Source: Flavobacterium psychrophilum
GTDB lineage: Bacteria > Bacteroidota > Bacteroidia > Flavobacteriales > Flavobacteriaceae
NCBI GenBank assembly: GCA_003243255.1
Contig: QFQM01000029.1
Coordinates: 1-34,777, forward strand
DNA: 34,777 nucleotides
Direction: 5' to 3'
The notes under the pieces are model-generated. The model searched no databases, was not told where the DNA came from, and saw only the letters and a list, made by a program, of their open reading frames with translations. The translations under genes were made by a program, and so were the position numbers. This document shows positions 16,342-24,282 of this stretch, one piece after another; the stretch's first letter is position 1, and each line of letters begins with the position of its first letter.

Positions 16342-16367
16342 TGTGTAAATTATATTTAATAGATTTG
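16340..16367 (+). promoter_or_regulatory. Candidate promoter of the MORN gene
   Basis: TTTG at 16340-16343 and TAGATTTG at 16360-16367 are separated by 16 bp, one base shorter than usual. The -7 element is a full TAnnTTTG match. The predicted start gives a leader of about 40 bases. Confidence 0.5.
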
Positions 16368-16413
16368 TAAAAGAGATTAACATTTATCTATAACCCTAAA
16401 AGACAAAACTGAA

Positions 16414-16761
16414 ATGAAAAAGATTCTATTTGCCGGATTACTATTGTCAGCAGGTGTGTTATCTGCACAAAATAAAGATCACGATTACTCAATAGAGAAC
16501 AATATAGTAAAAGCTGTTTATTATTACGAAAACGGTAGTATCAAACAGGAAGGTACTTACAAAGACGGTAAACTACACGGAAACTGGACCGCTTATAACG
16601 AAGACGGTACTAAACAATCTATGGGAGAATATACTAATGGCCTTAAAACCGGGAAATGGTTTTTCTGGACAGGAGCTGTTCTTAACGAAGTAGATTACAA
16701 CAACAGCAGGATTGCTGAAGTTAAAAAGTGGTCGAAAGACGCTGTGGTAGTTAATAAATAA
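16414..16761 (+). CDS. Small exported MORN-repeat protein
   Basis: A 115-residue protein with signal peptide MKKILFAGLLLSAGVLSAQ. The mature part has two to three MORN-like repeats: YYENGSIKQEGTYKDGKLHG, WTAYNEDGTKQSMGEYTNG and LKTGKWFFWTG. MORN repeats form an open beta-hairpin sheet and usually mediate binding. Similar small proteins are often annotated as YwqK-family antitoxin-like, but no toxin gene is adjacent here, so I do not infer a toxin-antitoxin role. It is monocistronic between its promoter and a bidirectional terminator. Confidence 0.85.
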   Translation: MKKILFAGLLLSAGVLSAQNKDHDYSIENNIVKAVYYYENGSIKQEGTYKDGKLHGNWTAYNEDGTKQSMGEYTNGLKTGKWFFWTGAVLNEVDYNNSRIAEVKKWSKDAVVVNK

Positions 16762-16780
16762 ACAGTTACTGTTTATTGAG

Positions 16781-16814
16781 AAAAGGCTGTTAGTTTAAAA
16801 CTAACAGCCTTTTT
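16781..16814. terminator. Bidirectional terminator between the MORN and PepSY genes
   Basis: GGCTGTTAGTTT at 16785-16796 pairs perfectly with AAACTAACAGCC at 16798-16809, with an A-run before and a T-run after. It serves the plus-strand MORN gene and the minus-strand PepSY gene. Confidence 0.88.
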
Positions 16815-16820
16815 TAGTAT

Positions 16821-18008
16821 CTATTTTTTGGCGGTTTTCTTATTCCTGCGGCCCCACCATATCAAAAATCCGGATATTGGCAGCAGCATACATACAAAAC
16901 TGGCTATGAAGGCGATTATCTTTCCGGGTATGCCCAAAATGGCACCTACGTGAATGTCATAGTTTGCTGTGATAAGCTTTTCGCCAAAGTTCCTTTCGCT
17001 GTGGTTTTTTACATACAGCAGTTTTCCGCTGTATTGATCGAACTGCAACTGGTGGTACACATAATATTTGCCAGGATATTGCTGAACATAAGCATCTATA
17101 ACCGCAGTTTTAGCGGTATCGGCAGGTTTACCAAGGCTCATTGCATCTGCATCCTTAAATTTAGCTAATGTTATTTCATAAGCTTTGTCTAGTGCAGCAT
17201 CTCTGTTACCATCGCTAACGGTTGATTTTTTTACAACCTGTTCGGGAGGTGTTATGCTTTGTGATCCTGCTACATATACTACAGCCTGAAACCAGGTAAA
17301 GGCCCACACCATGCCTGTAAAAGCAATGATAATAGCAATTGTAGCAATGTAAAAACCAAGGATGTTATGCAGATCATAGTTTTTCCTTCTCCATTTAGTT
17401 GAGTCTTTCCACTGAAACCAGAAACGCTGTTTACGGGCTGCTTTGTTCTTAGGCCACCAAAGGATGATTCCTGTGATGAGCATTATCACAAATATGAAAG
17501 TGCTCCAGCCAACAATTTGTTGCCCTACCGGGTGATGGATAAGCAAACTCCAGTGCAGCATTTTCACTACATTGAAGAAATCTATTTCCTGATCGTATAT
17601 GGCAAGTATCTTACCTGTATACGGATCTACATATACATTGTAGTAATAGTCTATAGAATCGAAATACCAAAAACAGTCTTCAGCATTCTCAGCAGCTTTA
17701 TAGCAATGAAACTCCACCGATCTTCTCGGATCTTTATACACGTGCATATCGTTAAACTGTATAGAGTCTCCGATAGCTTTGTAGGTTTCATTCCAGATGG
17801 TGCTTACCGGCAGGCGGTTTGCAGTTACCTTAGGCACATAAAGCGCATCTTCACGCTGCCAGTCGCTTATTTCCTGGCTAAAAACAAAAATGCATCCTGT
17901 TATTGACAGAAACAGTACTACAAGCCCTGAGGTAAGGCCAAGCCATAAATGCAACTGGCCTATCCATTGCTTAAAAGTCTTTTTCTTTTTTGGTTTTTCT
18001 TTTCCCAT
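16821..18008 (-). CDS. PepSY-associated transmembrane protein (iron-uptake associated)
   Basis: A 395-residue inner-membrane protein with four transmembrane segments: WLGLTSGLVVLFLSITG, TFIFVIMLITGIILWW, GFYIATIAIIIAFTG and FIASFVCMLLPISGFLIWWG. Histidines lie at or near the membrane ends (GQLHLWLGL, MLHWSLLIHHPVG, YDLHNILGFY, YDIHVGA), as in the PepSY_TM family that includes siderophore-reductase-like proteins such as FhuF-independent reductases. Two large periplasmic parts carry PepSY-like repeats (VYVDPYTGKILAIYD, LQFDQYSGKLLYVK). A role in reducing imported ferric siderophores is plausible from the neighbouring TonB receptors, not proven. The ATG at 18008 is preferred over an in-frame TTG two codons upstream. 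It lies 11 bp after the DUF4198 gene. Confidence 0.85.
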   Translation of the reverse strand: MGKEKPKKKKTFKQWIGQLHLWLGLTSGLVVLFLSITGCIFVFSQEISDWQREDALYVPKVTANRLPVSTIWNETYKAIGDSIQFNDMHVYKDPRRSVEFHCYKAAENAEDCFWYFDSIDYYYNVYVDPYTGKILAIYDQEIDFFNVVKMLHWSLLIHHPVGQQIVGWSTFIFVIMLITGIILWWPKNKAARKQRFWFQWKDSTKWRRKNYDLHNILGFYIATIAIIIAFTGMVWAFTWFQAVVYVAGSQSITPPEQVVKKSTVSDGNRDAALDKAYEITLAKFKDADAMSLGKPADTAKTAVIDAYVQQYPGKYYVYHQLQFDQYSGKLLYVKNHSERNFGEKLITANYDIHVGAILGIPGKIIAFIASFVCMLLPISGFLIWWGRRNKKTAKK

Positions 18009-18019
18009 ACACAAAACGG

Positions 18020-18754
18020 TTATTTTTCAGCGGGAATGCTGTATGTTGCACAATGCCAGATGAACTGGTAGTCTTTACCGTTAAAGTTACCCGGAACTTC
18101 TTCTTTTTTCGTTGTTTCCATGATGTATTTAACTCCCCACGGAAGGCTGAACTTTATTATTCCGTCTTTGTCGGTATATAACTTTTTAGACCACTGGTCG
18201 GTAATATAAACAGCTACTTCCTGTTCTTTTACCGGCTGGCCTTTGTACAATACCTTAAAAGCAACTTCTCCTTTGTTGGCAGGGACCTTCTTGCTTATGT
18301 CTACAATTGTAAGTCCGTTCGGATTTATGGCAGCAGTTTCGCTTGCGGTTCCGCCTACTTCAACTTTGGCTGTAGCGTGGTAATGCGTTTTAAAGATTCC
18401 GAAATTATATTGTGTATAGTCTATAACGTCAATGTTACTGTTGTTTAGTACAACAGTATATGTTCCGTTTGCTTTCGGTTCAAAAGAGCCGCTGTAAAAC
18501 GTAACGGCAGGAGTCATTTGAAGTTTGGTTTTTTCGCCTGTCGGGCTTATTACCCACACATCAAAATTCTTCACTTTATTAAACGCTTCTTCGTCAGCGT
18601 TTTCAATTTCTCCATAGGTGTATTCGCCAAAATAAACCCTTACTTCCTGTTTTTTATTGATCTTGCCCACCGGGCTTGTCTCTACCCACATAAAGTGCGC
18701 AAAGCTGTTGGCTGTAACAAACAGAAGCAATATTAATAGAATCGATTTTTTCAT
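18020..18754 (-). CDS. DUF4198-family exported protein
   Basis: A 244-residue protein with signal peptide MKKSILLILLLFVTANSFA followed directly by HFMWVETSP, the histidine-starting N-terminus typical of the DUF4198 family, which is related to the NikM/CbiK-like metal-uptake accessory proteins. The body has two beta-sandwich-like halves (EVRVYFGEYTYGEIEN and GEVAFKVLYKGQPVKEQEVAVY). It sits between a TonB receptor and a PepSY protein, a common flavobacterial iron-uptake arrangement, so a periplasmic metal or siderophore role is inferred. It has its own -7 element just upstream, overlapping the receptor terminator. Confidence 0.85.
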   Translation of the reverse strand: MKKSILLILLLFVTANSFAHFMWVETSPVGKINKKQEVRVYFGEYTYGEIENADEEAFNKVKNFDVWVISPTGEKTKLQMTPAVTFYSGSFEPKANGTYTVVLNNSNIDVIDYTQYNFGIFKTHYHATAKVEVGGTASETAAINPNGLTIVDISKKVPANKGEVAFKVLYKGQPVKEQEVAVYITDQWSKKLYTDKDGIIKFSLPWGVKYIMETTKKEEVPGNFNGKDYQFIWHCATYSIPAEK

Positions 18755-18759
18755 GGGTG

Positions 18760-18767
18760 CAAAAGTA
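18760..18767 (-). promoter_or_regulatory. -7 element (TACTTTTG) of the DUF4198-PepSY pair
   Basis: TACTTTTG on the minus strand at 18767-18760, only 6 bp before the ATG at 18754. The transcript would have almost no leader. No TTG is visible upstream because that space is occupied by the receptor terminator hairpin. Confidence 0.45.
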
Positions 18768-18795
18768 AAACATCTTCCCTGAGGAAGATGTTTTT
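18767..18795 (-). terminator. Terminator of the first TonB receptor gene
   Basis: CATCTTCC at 18771-18778 pairs with GGAAGATG at 18783-18790 around a CTGA loop, flanked by AAAA and TTTTT. It lies 9 bp after the receptor stop and immediately upstream of the DUF4198 -7 element. Confidence 0.8.
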
Positions 18796-18803
18796 ATATT
18801 ATT

Positions 18804-21338
18804 TTAGAAATTGTAGGTAATGTTGGCAAGGAAAGTCCTTGGTGCCTGAGGGTTGATGGTAGACCAACCTTTGTAGTACTCCTCGTCGGTTAAGTTGTTA
18901 AGCTTAAGCGTTATGATAAAAGGCTCAGCGTTATAGAAAACCGATGCATTAAGTACAGTATATTCAGGTAGTGCAAATGTACCTCCCAGTGTCCTGTTAA
19001 AGATATAGCTTTCTGTACCGTAGTTACCACCAAATCCTAAACCAAAGTTTCTAAGAGTTCCGGTGCTGAATTTGTAGCTTGCCCAAAGGTTTGCAAGGTT
19101 TCTTGGTCCTGCACTTTCCGGTCTGTGTCCTACAAAGTCAGGGTCACCTGAAGAAAGTCTTGCATCAATATAGCTGTATCCGGCAAGGATATTAAGTCCT
19201 TCAACAGGATTAGCAGTAATGCTTACCTCAATACCTTTGTTAGTTTGGGCGCCATTATTAAAACTGTTCTGGTTAAAGAATGTCTCGTCAAGTTCAATTG
19301 AACCATTTCCGTTAAGGTCTTCTGTTTCGGTAGTGTATAGTGTATACACCATGTCTTTAACTTTAGTTTCAAAATAGCTTATGCTACCAGAAAGGCGGCT
19401 GTTGAAAAGATCTGCCTTTAAACCGAATTCCACCTGATTTGCGTGCTCAGGGTCGAATGACTGTACTGTAGTTACATTACGGTTAATGTTACTTGCAGGG
19501 TCTGTGTTTACAAATCCGTTCATGTAGTTACCAAATACTGATAACTGCTCAGGGATGATTTGGTATACAGCTCCAAATTTAGGTGAAACTGCAGTTTGTT
19601 TTCCGTTATCGTTTGTAAAGTGGTCTATCCTTACACTTGCCATAACCGATAGGTTTGGTAAAAGGTAGGCAACGTCTGAGACATAGGCACTAAAAATCTC
19701 CTGATTAGCTTTGCTGTAGTATGGTCCCTGGTTAGCGATACCTGCGTCTGCTCCGGCCTGAGTAAGTACACCCGTGTCATCCGGGTTGCTGTCTCCCATT
19801 GGGCTTCCGTAAGCAGCATTAAGCATAGGCGCTATAGCAGCAAATACGTCTGCATTTACTCCAAGGTTAACAAATCCCTGGTTTCCGTAGCCTGTACTGT
19901 TGTTTCTTACATAACGTGTAAAATAATCAAGGCCACCAATAAATTTATGTTTTACAGCACCTGTGTTAAATTCACCGATAAAGTTTTGTTGTATATCTGT
20001 TCCTGATGTTTCAGAATCCTGTTTGCTTGTTGAGCGTGAAAGGATGATACCTTCGGTAATGGCGAATCCAGGCATAGTAGCTCCTACTGCTGCTTCGATT
20101 GCAGATGTTCCTTCATACAGGTAAGAGTAGTATCCGTTAGATTTGGCAGAGTTTCTTGATACGATTGTCTGAGATGTCCATTTGTCATTAATCTTGTAGT
20201 TCATGAATGCCTGCATGTTGAATGAAGGTGTATCCATGTATAGGTCGTTACTTGTGTAAGAACGTCTGTTGTCATACACCAGTTCGTCCATATTATGCAC
20301 TCTTAACGGATTGCTTCTGTCAAGGAAAAGCATAGTCTGGTTTGTGCTTCTTCCGTTATAGAACTCTGCGTTTACAAGGAAAGAAAGCCTGTCATTTACT
20401 TCATAAGAAAGTGTTGGGGCTACATATAGCGATTTTTTGAAACCGGCATCCTGGAAGCTGTCTTCAGTGTGGTATGCAGCGTTTAATCTCAGGTATACTT
20501 TTTTCTCAGCATTTAATGGCGTATTTATATCCAGAGTTGTTCTGTTAAGGCCATAAGTGCCTGATGTATACGATATGTTTCCTCCAAAAGTGCTGTAAGG
20601 CCTTTTAGTAGTTACGTTAATTAAACCACCGTAAGATATAAGGCTGCTTCCGAATAATGTTCCTGAAGGGCCTTTGATAACGTCAATTCTGTCTATGTTT
20701 GCAGGATCAGGATTACCATTTGTTAAACCTGGCACACCGTTTCTCATAGTTGGCTGTACTGCAAAACCTCTTAAAGAGTAATACGCTGCACCATCACCGC
20801 CACGACCTGTAGATTCCCAAAGTTTATCCAGTCCGGGAGCATTTTTAAGAGCATCGTCAAAGTTTGTAACGATCTGTTCTTTTAATACTTCAGCACTAAT
20901 GGTATTGTAAACCTGTGGGTTTTCAATATCTTTCAGCGGCATTTTAGCAACTACATCGCTTTTAGTGCGTGCAAATTTATTGCCTTTACCTTCAATTATC
21001 ACTTCGTTAAGCTGTTCCTGGCTTTCTGCAAGTGTAAAATCTTTAGTAAGCGTTTCTCCGGCAACTATAGTTATGCTGTTTTCTACAGATGCGATTCCTA
21101 CTGCAGAAACACGTAATGTATAGGTTCCCGGCTTAATGCCTCTAATTTCATACTGGCCGTTTTGTCCAGTAACTGCCGAATATGCAGTTCCTCTAAGTAC
21201 TACTGAAATATTTTCAGCAGGAGTATTGCCGCTTAATAAGATAGTACCATTTAACTTACCGCGTTCCTGTGCTGCCATAGTAATGGTAACAAAAGAGATA
21301 AGGAAGAAAAATACTTTTTTAAATGTATTTGTGTTCAT
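18804..21338 (-). CDS. TonB-dependent siderophore receptor 1
   Basis: An 844-residue outer-membrane receptor. The signal peptide (MNTNTFKKVFFFLISFVTITMAAQ) is followed by a carboxypeptidase-regulatory-like domain at about residues 27-110 (GKLNGTILLSGNTPAENISV, GIKPGTYTLRVSAVGIASVE). The plug domain has NAPGLDKLWESTG, RGFAVQPTMRNGVPGL and IDRIDVIKGPSGTLFG. The barrel ends in ANITYNF with the terminal phenylalanine. The plug resembles FhuA/FecA-type siderophore receptors. The ATG at 21338 is chosen because it starts a signal peptide; the frame is open about 60 codons further, but through the promoter and Fur-like box. Its promoter carries the iron-type element, and DUF4198 and PepSY genes follow. 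Confidence 0.92.
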   Translation of the reverse strand: MNTNTFKKVFFFLISFVTITMAAQERGKLNGTILLSGNTPAENISVVLRGTAYSAVTGQNGQYEIRGIKPGTYTLRVSAVGIASVENSITIVAGETLTKDFTLAESQEQLNEVIIEGKGNKFARTKSDVVAKMPLKDIENPQVYNTISAEVLKEQIVTNFDDALKNAPGLDKLWESTGRGGDGAAYYSLRGFAVQPTMRNGVPGLTNGNPDPANIDRIDVIKGPSGTLFGSSLISYGGLINVTTKRPYSTFGGNISYTSGTYGLNRTTLDINTPLNAEKKVYLRLNAAYHTEDSFQDAGFKKSLYVAPTLSYEVNDRLSFLVNAEFYNGRSTNQTMLFLDRSNPLRVHNMDELVYDNRRSYTSNDLYMDTPSFNMQAFMNYKINDKWTSQTIVSRNSAKSNGYYSYLYEGTSAIEAAVGATMPGFAITEGIILSRSTSKQDSETSGTDIQQNFIGEFNTGAVKHKFIGGLDYFTRYVRNNSTGYGNQGFVNLGVNADVFAAIAPMLNAAYGSPMGDSNPDDTGVLTQAGADAGIANQGPYYSKANQEIFSAYVSDVAYLLPNLSVMASVRIDHFTNDNGKQTAVSPKFGAVYQIIPEQLSVFGNYMNGFVNTDPASNINRNVTTVQSFDPEHANQVEFGLKADLFNSRLSGSISYFETKVKDMVYTLYTTETEDLNGNGSIELDETFFNQNSFNNGAQTNKGIEVSITANPVEGLNILAGYSYIDARLSSGDPDFVGHRPESAGPRNLANLWASYKFSTGTLRNFGLGFGGNYGTESYIFNRTLGGTFALPEYTVLNASVFYNAEPFIITLKLNNLTDEEYYKGWSTINPQAPRTFLANITYNF

Positions 21339-21362
21339 TTTCTTGGTTATTATTTTCGGGTG

Positions 21363-21394
21363 CAAAAGTACATGGGAATAAATTAGTATGCAAA
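21363..21394 (-). promoter_or_regulatory. Promoter of TonB receptor 1
   Basis: On the minus strand TTTG at 21394-21391 is followed after 20 bp by TACTTTTG at 21370-21363, a full match to the Bacteroidetes pattern. It lies 25 bp before the ATG. Confidence 0.7.
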
Positions 21395-21417
21395 TTATTT
21401 TTACTTGTTCTAAATAA
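21395..21417. promoter_or_regulatory. Fur-like element at the promoter of TonB receptor 1
   Basis: A 23-bp element starting TTATTT and ending TTCTAAATAA touches the -33 TTTG. Its ends (TTATTT and AAATAA) form an inverted repeat. It matches the element at TonB receptor 2 in 20 of 23 positions and that upstream of nuoA in 21 of 23. Its place against the -33 element is what one expects of an operator for repression. Confidence 0.55.
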
Positions 21418-21501
21418 GAATAACTATTTTTTAATAGATTGTTATTTAATTGTTTGCGAGGCGTTTGTCTCTTTTTTCTGAAGAGCTTTTTTTTGATAAA
21501 T

Positions 21502-21533
21502 AAAAAAAGTTCCGTGGTTTTCACGGAACTTTT
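21502..21533 (-). terminator. Terminator of TonB receptor 2
   Basis: AAAGTTCCGTG at 21506-21516 pairs with CACGGAACTTT at 21522-21532. On the minus strand the stem is followed by a T-run (A-run 21502-21508). It lies about 40 bp after the stop of receptor 2. Confidence 0.85.
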
Positions 21534-21571
21534 ATCAGAATTACATTAATGAATAAACAGTTGGCTACTTA

Positions 21572-24025
21572 TTAAAATTTATAGGTTATACCAAAACGTG
21601 CATTTCTTGGAGCTTCCGCCTGCCAGTAATAGGCATTTAACCATGAGTAGAATGATCCGCTATACAGGTATTTATCAAGGATATTGAACATGTTAGCCGT
21701 AAATCTAAGTTTTCCGGTTTCGTATGATAAACCTCCATCAAGCCTGAAGTAATCAGGAAGCCTTTCAAGACCCGCGCTCCATGTGTCTGTTTGACGTCCG
21801 GCAAGGTAAGAGAAGCCAATTGAAGCTCCTAGTCCTTTCAATTTGCCTACAGGTTGTGTATAGCTTAACCATGCATTAGCTGTATGTTTTGAATAACCCG
21901 GAATTACATCCCCTTCTTTAATTCCTGTAGCGGCAGAAATATTGTCATCAATTTTGCTGACAATAGATTCTGTAAAGGCATAGTTTGCAATCAGGTTCAG
22001 TCCCGGAAGGATCTGTCCTCTAAGGTCGAATTCGATACCTTTTGCTGTTTTCTCACCAAGAACTACGCTGAATCTTTCATTTCCTGTATTAGTAGGGTCA
22101 GATGTAAGCTCGTTTTTCTTAAGAATGCTATATGCCGAAAGGGTAGTAGTCCATTTTTTGTTGAACCAGTCTTTTTTGATACCGATTTCTCTGTTGTTCC
22201 CTGTAAGTGGCTTAACGTTGTCACCATTTCTCATAACTCCTGCCTGAGGTGTAAACGCCTGATCGTATAGTCCGTATACTGCAAGGTTCTCATCAATTGA
22301 ATAGCTTACTCCAAAACGTGGGCTAATGTGGTTGTCTCCAATTGGATCTCCTCCCCAGCTTGCTGAACTTGCATAAGTATATCTACCTGCAATTGTAACC
22401 CTAAGTTTATTCTCGAAAAAGCCAAGTTCATCCTGTAAGTATGCTGCAGCATATTCTGAACTCATAAGTCCGCCGGCTGCAGCAGCCCTGTCTTTAAGAG
22501 GTGTATTGCGGTCAAAGTTTGGCATTCCGTTAGAAGGCGCTCCATAGTTTGGAGCATATACATTAAACGGATTGTCTACTGTATCAAGATCATGCGATTG
22601 TCCCCAGTCTGCCATATAGTCTTTATCACCAAGATCAATTCCTCCCAATACTTTGTGGCTTATTGCTCCGGTATTAAATTTACCATTTACATAGATCTGG
22701 CCTAAATACATAGTACTGTTTGCGTCCCAGATACCAACGTTACGGATGATTTCTCCTTCGGCAAGAGTCCCTTCAGGAACCCCGTCAAAATCCCTGTCTA
22801 CAGGACCCGGCCCTACAACACCCGGCCATGAGCTGTAGCCCTGCTGCAGGTATTTAAAATATGACATTTGTCCTGTAATTTTCCAGTCATTGTTTATCTG
22901 GTGCTCAAATTTAAGATAAGCACTGTGGTCGTTTATTTTAGAATCAGGTAAGCCTGGCTGTGTCATCGTAAAATCTACTGGTAAAGTTGCGTATCCTCCT
23001 GATGCAGGTCCGAAAACATAGTAAGAACCCACTTCAGTCATGTTAGCACGCTGATAGTTATATTCTGCGGTAATTTTTGTTTTGTCGTCTGCCTGGTATG
23101 ATATAACCGGTGCAATAACGTAACGGTCGTTGTGTTCAAAATGACGGTGTGAACCTTTATTTTGTGCGGCAAGGTTTAAGCGGTACTGTAATTTTCCTTT
23201 TTTGTCAAATTTACCATCAAGGTCTATGCTGGCCCTGTAAAAATCATAGCTTCCGGCCATAATATTAGCTTCGGCCTTAGTTTGTCCCGTAGGTTTTTTT
23301 GTAACTACGTTGTAAAGACCACTCGGATCGCCATTGGCAAGCATAAATCCGGCAGGGCCTTTCACAAATTCAATATGGTCTACAAAGCTCATGTCTTCTG
23401 TAAGCGGACCCCAAAATGATGATACCACATTAAATCCGTTACGAAATGCCTGTATCTGAGAACCACGCATAGTTATGTTTGTATATAGGTCACCCCAGTG
23501 CTCTAAACGCACAGCTCCACTCACGTTACGGATAACTCCGTCGCTCATGCTGGTTATCTGTTGGTCTTTTAACGTCTGTGCGCTAACCACCTGAATGTTT
23601 TGAGGGATTTCAAGTACAGGTGTCTGCAAACGTAATGTAGTAGATACTTTTTCCTGCATGTACTTGTTTTTCTGTTGCTCAATAACAACTTCGTTAAGCT
23701 GTTCCTGACTTTCAGTAAGCGTAAAGTTTTTAGTAGTTGTCTGTCCAGATGTAACTGTAACACTTTCTTCTATAGTTGAAATTCCAACAGCAGAAATACG
23801 GATTGTATAATTACCCGGTTTTACATTTTTAATTTCATACAAACCGTTACTATTGGTAGCGGCAGAATGGTTTGTGCCTTTAAGGGCGACTGTAATGTCT
23901 TCAGCAGGTGTATTCCCGCTCAGGTTAATTTTTCCACTGATTTTACCCTTTTCCTGAGCCAAAACCGTTAGGGAGGCAAAGAACATAAGGCAAAGCAGCG
24001 CTTTTTTAAATGTAATTTTGTTCAT
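21572..24025 (-). CDS. TonB-dependent siderophore receptor 2
   Basis: An 817-residue outer-membrane receptor with signal peptide MNKITFKKALLCLMFFASLT and mature start near AQEKGKISGKI. A carboxypeptidase-regulatory-like domain spans about 26-110 (INLSGNTPAEDITVALKGTN), closely related to that of receptor 1. The plug includes TPVLEIPQNIQVVSAQTLKD, TNITMRGSQIQAFRNGFNV and FVKGPAGFMLANGDPSG, typical of ferrichrome/ferric-citrate-type receptors. The barrel ends ARFGITYKF. It is preceded by a TACTTTTG promoter and a Fur-like element, and followed by a terminator. Receptors 1 and 2 are co-directional but separately transcribed. The siderophore is not determinable from sequence alone. Confidence 0.93.
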   Translation of the reverse strand: MNKITFKKALLCLMFFASLTVLAQEKGKISGKINLSGNTPAEDITVALKGTNHSAATNSNGLYEIKNVKPGNYTIRISAVGISTIEESVTVTSGQTTTKNFTLTESQEQLNEVVIEQQKNKYMQEKVSTTLRLQTPVLEIPQNIQVVSAQTLKDQQITSMSDGVIRNVSGAVRLEHWGDLYTNITMRGSQIQAFRNGFNVVSSFWGPLTEDMSFVDHIEFVKGPAGFMLANGDPSGLYNVVTKKPTGQTKAEANIMAGSYDFYRASIDLDGKFDKKGKLQYRLNLAAQNKGSHRHFEHNDRYVIAPVISYQADDKTKITAEYNYQRANMTEVGSYYVFGPASGGYATLPVDFTMTQPGLPDSKINDHSAYLKFEHQINNDWKITGQMSYFKYLQQGYSSWPGVVGPGPVDRDFDGVPEGTLAEGEIIRNVGIWDANSTMYLGQIYVNGKFNTGAISHKVLGGIDLGDKDYMADWGQSHDLDTVDNPFNVYAPNYGAPSNGMPNFDRNTPLKDRAAAAGGLMSSEYAAAYLQDELGFFENKLRVTIAGRYTYASSASWGGDPIGDNHISPRFGVSYSIDENLAVYGLYDQAFTPQAGVMRNGDNVKPLTGNNREIGIKKDWFNKKWTTTLSAYSILKKNELTSDPTNTGNERFSVVLGEKTAKGIEFDLRGQILPGLNLIANYAFTESIVSKIDDNISAATGIKEGDVIPGYSKHTANAWLSYTQPVGKLKGLGASIGFSYLAGRQTDTWSAGLERLPDYFRLDGGLSYETGKLRFTANMFNILDKYLYSGSFYSWLNAYYWQAEAPRNARFGITYKF

Positions 24026-24050
24026 TTTATGTGGTTATTTTGTTTGACTG

Positions 24051-24081
24051 CAAAAGTAAGCGTCGCACAAATAACATTCAA
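24051..24081 (-). promoter_or_regulatory. Promoter of TonB receptor 2
   Basis: On the minus strand TTG at 24081-24079 is followed after 20 bp by TACTTTTG at 24058-24051. It lies 26 bp before the ATG, the same geometry as at receptor 1. Confidence 0.65.
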
Positions 24082-24084
24082 TAC

Positions 24085-24107
24085 TTATTTGTATTTATTC
24101 TAAATAA
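24085..24107. promoter_or_regulatory. Fur-like element at the promoter of TonB receptor 2
   Basis: A 23-bp element starting TTATTT and ending TTCTAAATAA, three bases upstream of the -33 TTG. It contains the perfect palindrome TATTTATTCTAAATA (24092-24106 region). It has the same place relative to the promoter as the element at receptor 1. Confidence 0.55.
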
Positions 24108-24226
24108 AAATAATATAGCTCTAAAAATTACATTATATGTATTGTTTATAATGTTTTTTTAATTATATTTTAATTTTGTATAGAAAAGGATGTTTTTTTA
24201 TTAAGGCTCACAAACCGTTTTTGTAT

Positions 24227-24259
24227 AAAAAAGCCCTGTGCGTTAACACAGAGCTTTTC
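24227..24259 (-). terminator. Terminator of the RND efflux operon
   Basis: AAAAGC-C-CTGTG (ending 24240) pairs with CACAG-A-GCTTTT (ending 24258) around a CGTTAA loop, with one internal mismatch. On the minus strand the stem is followed by a T-run (A-run from 24227). It lies 24 bp after the RND stop. Confidence 0.8.
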
Positions 24260-24282
24260 ATCAGGAATTGGAGGTGAAATTA

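Noticed and set aside
16414..16761. MORN protein as antitoxin of a toxin-antitoxin pair
   Set aside because: It has a signal peptide and no adjacent toxin-like gene; the label comes only from naming of similar proteins.
21339..21524. A longer N-terminus for TonB receptor 1
   Set aside because: The frame is open to 21524, but this part covers the promoter and the Fur-like element, and the receptor has a clean signal peptide at 21338.
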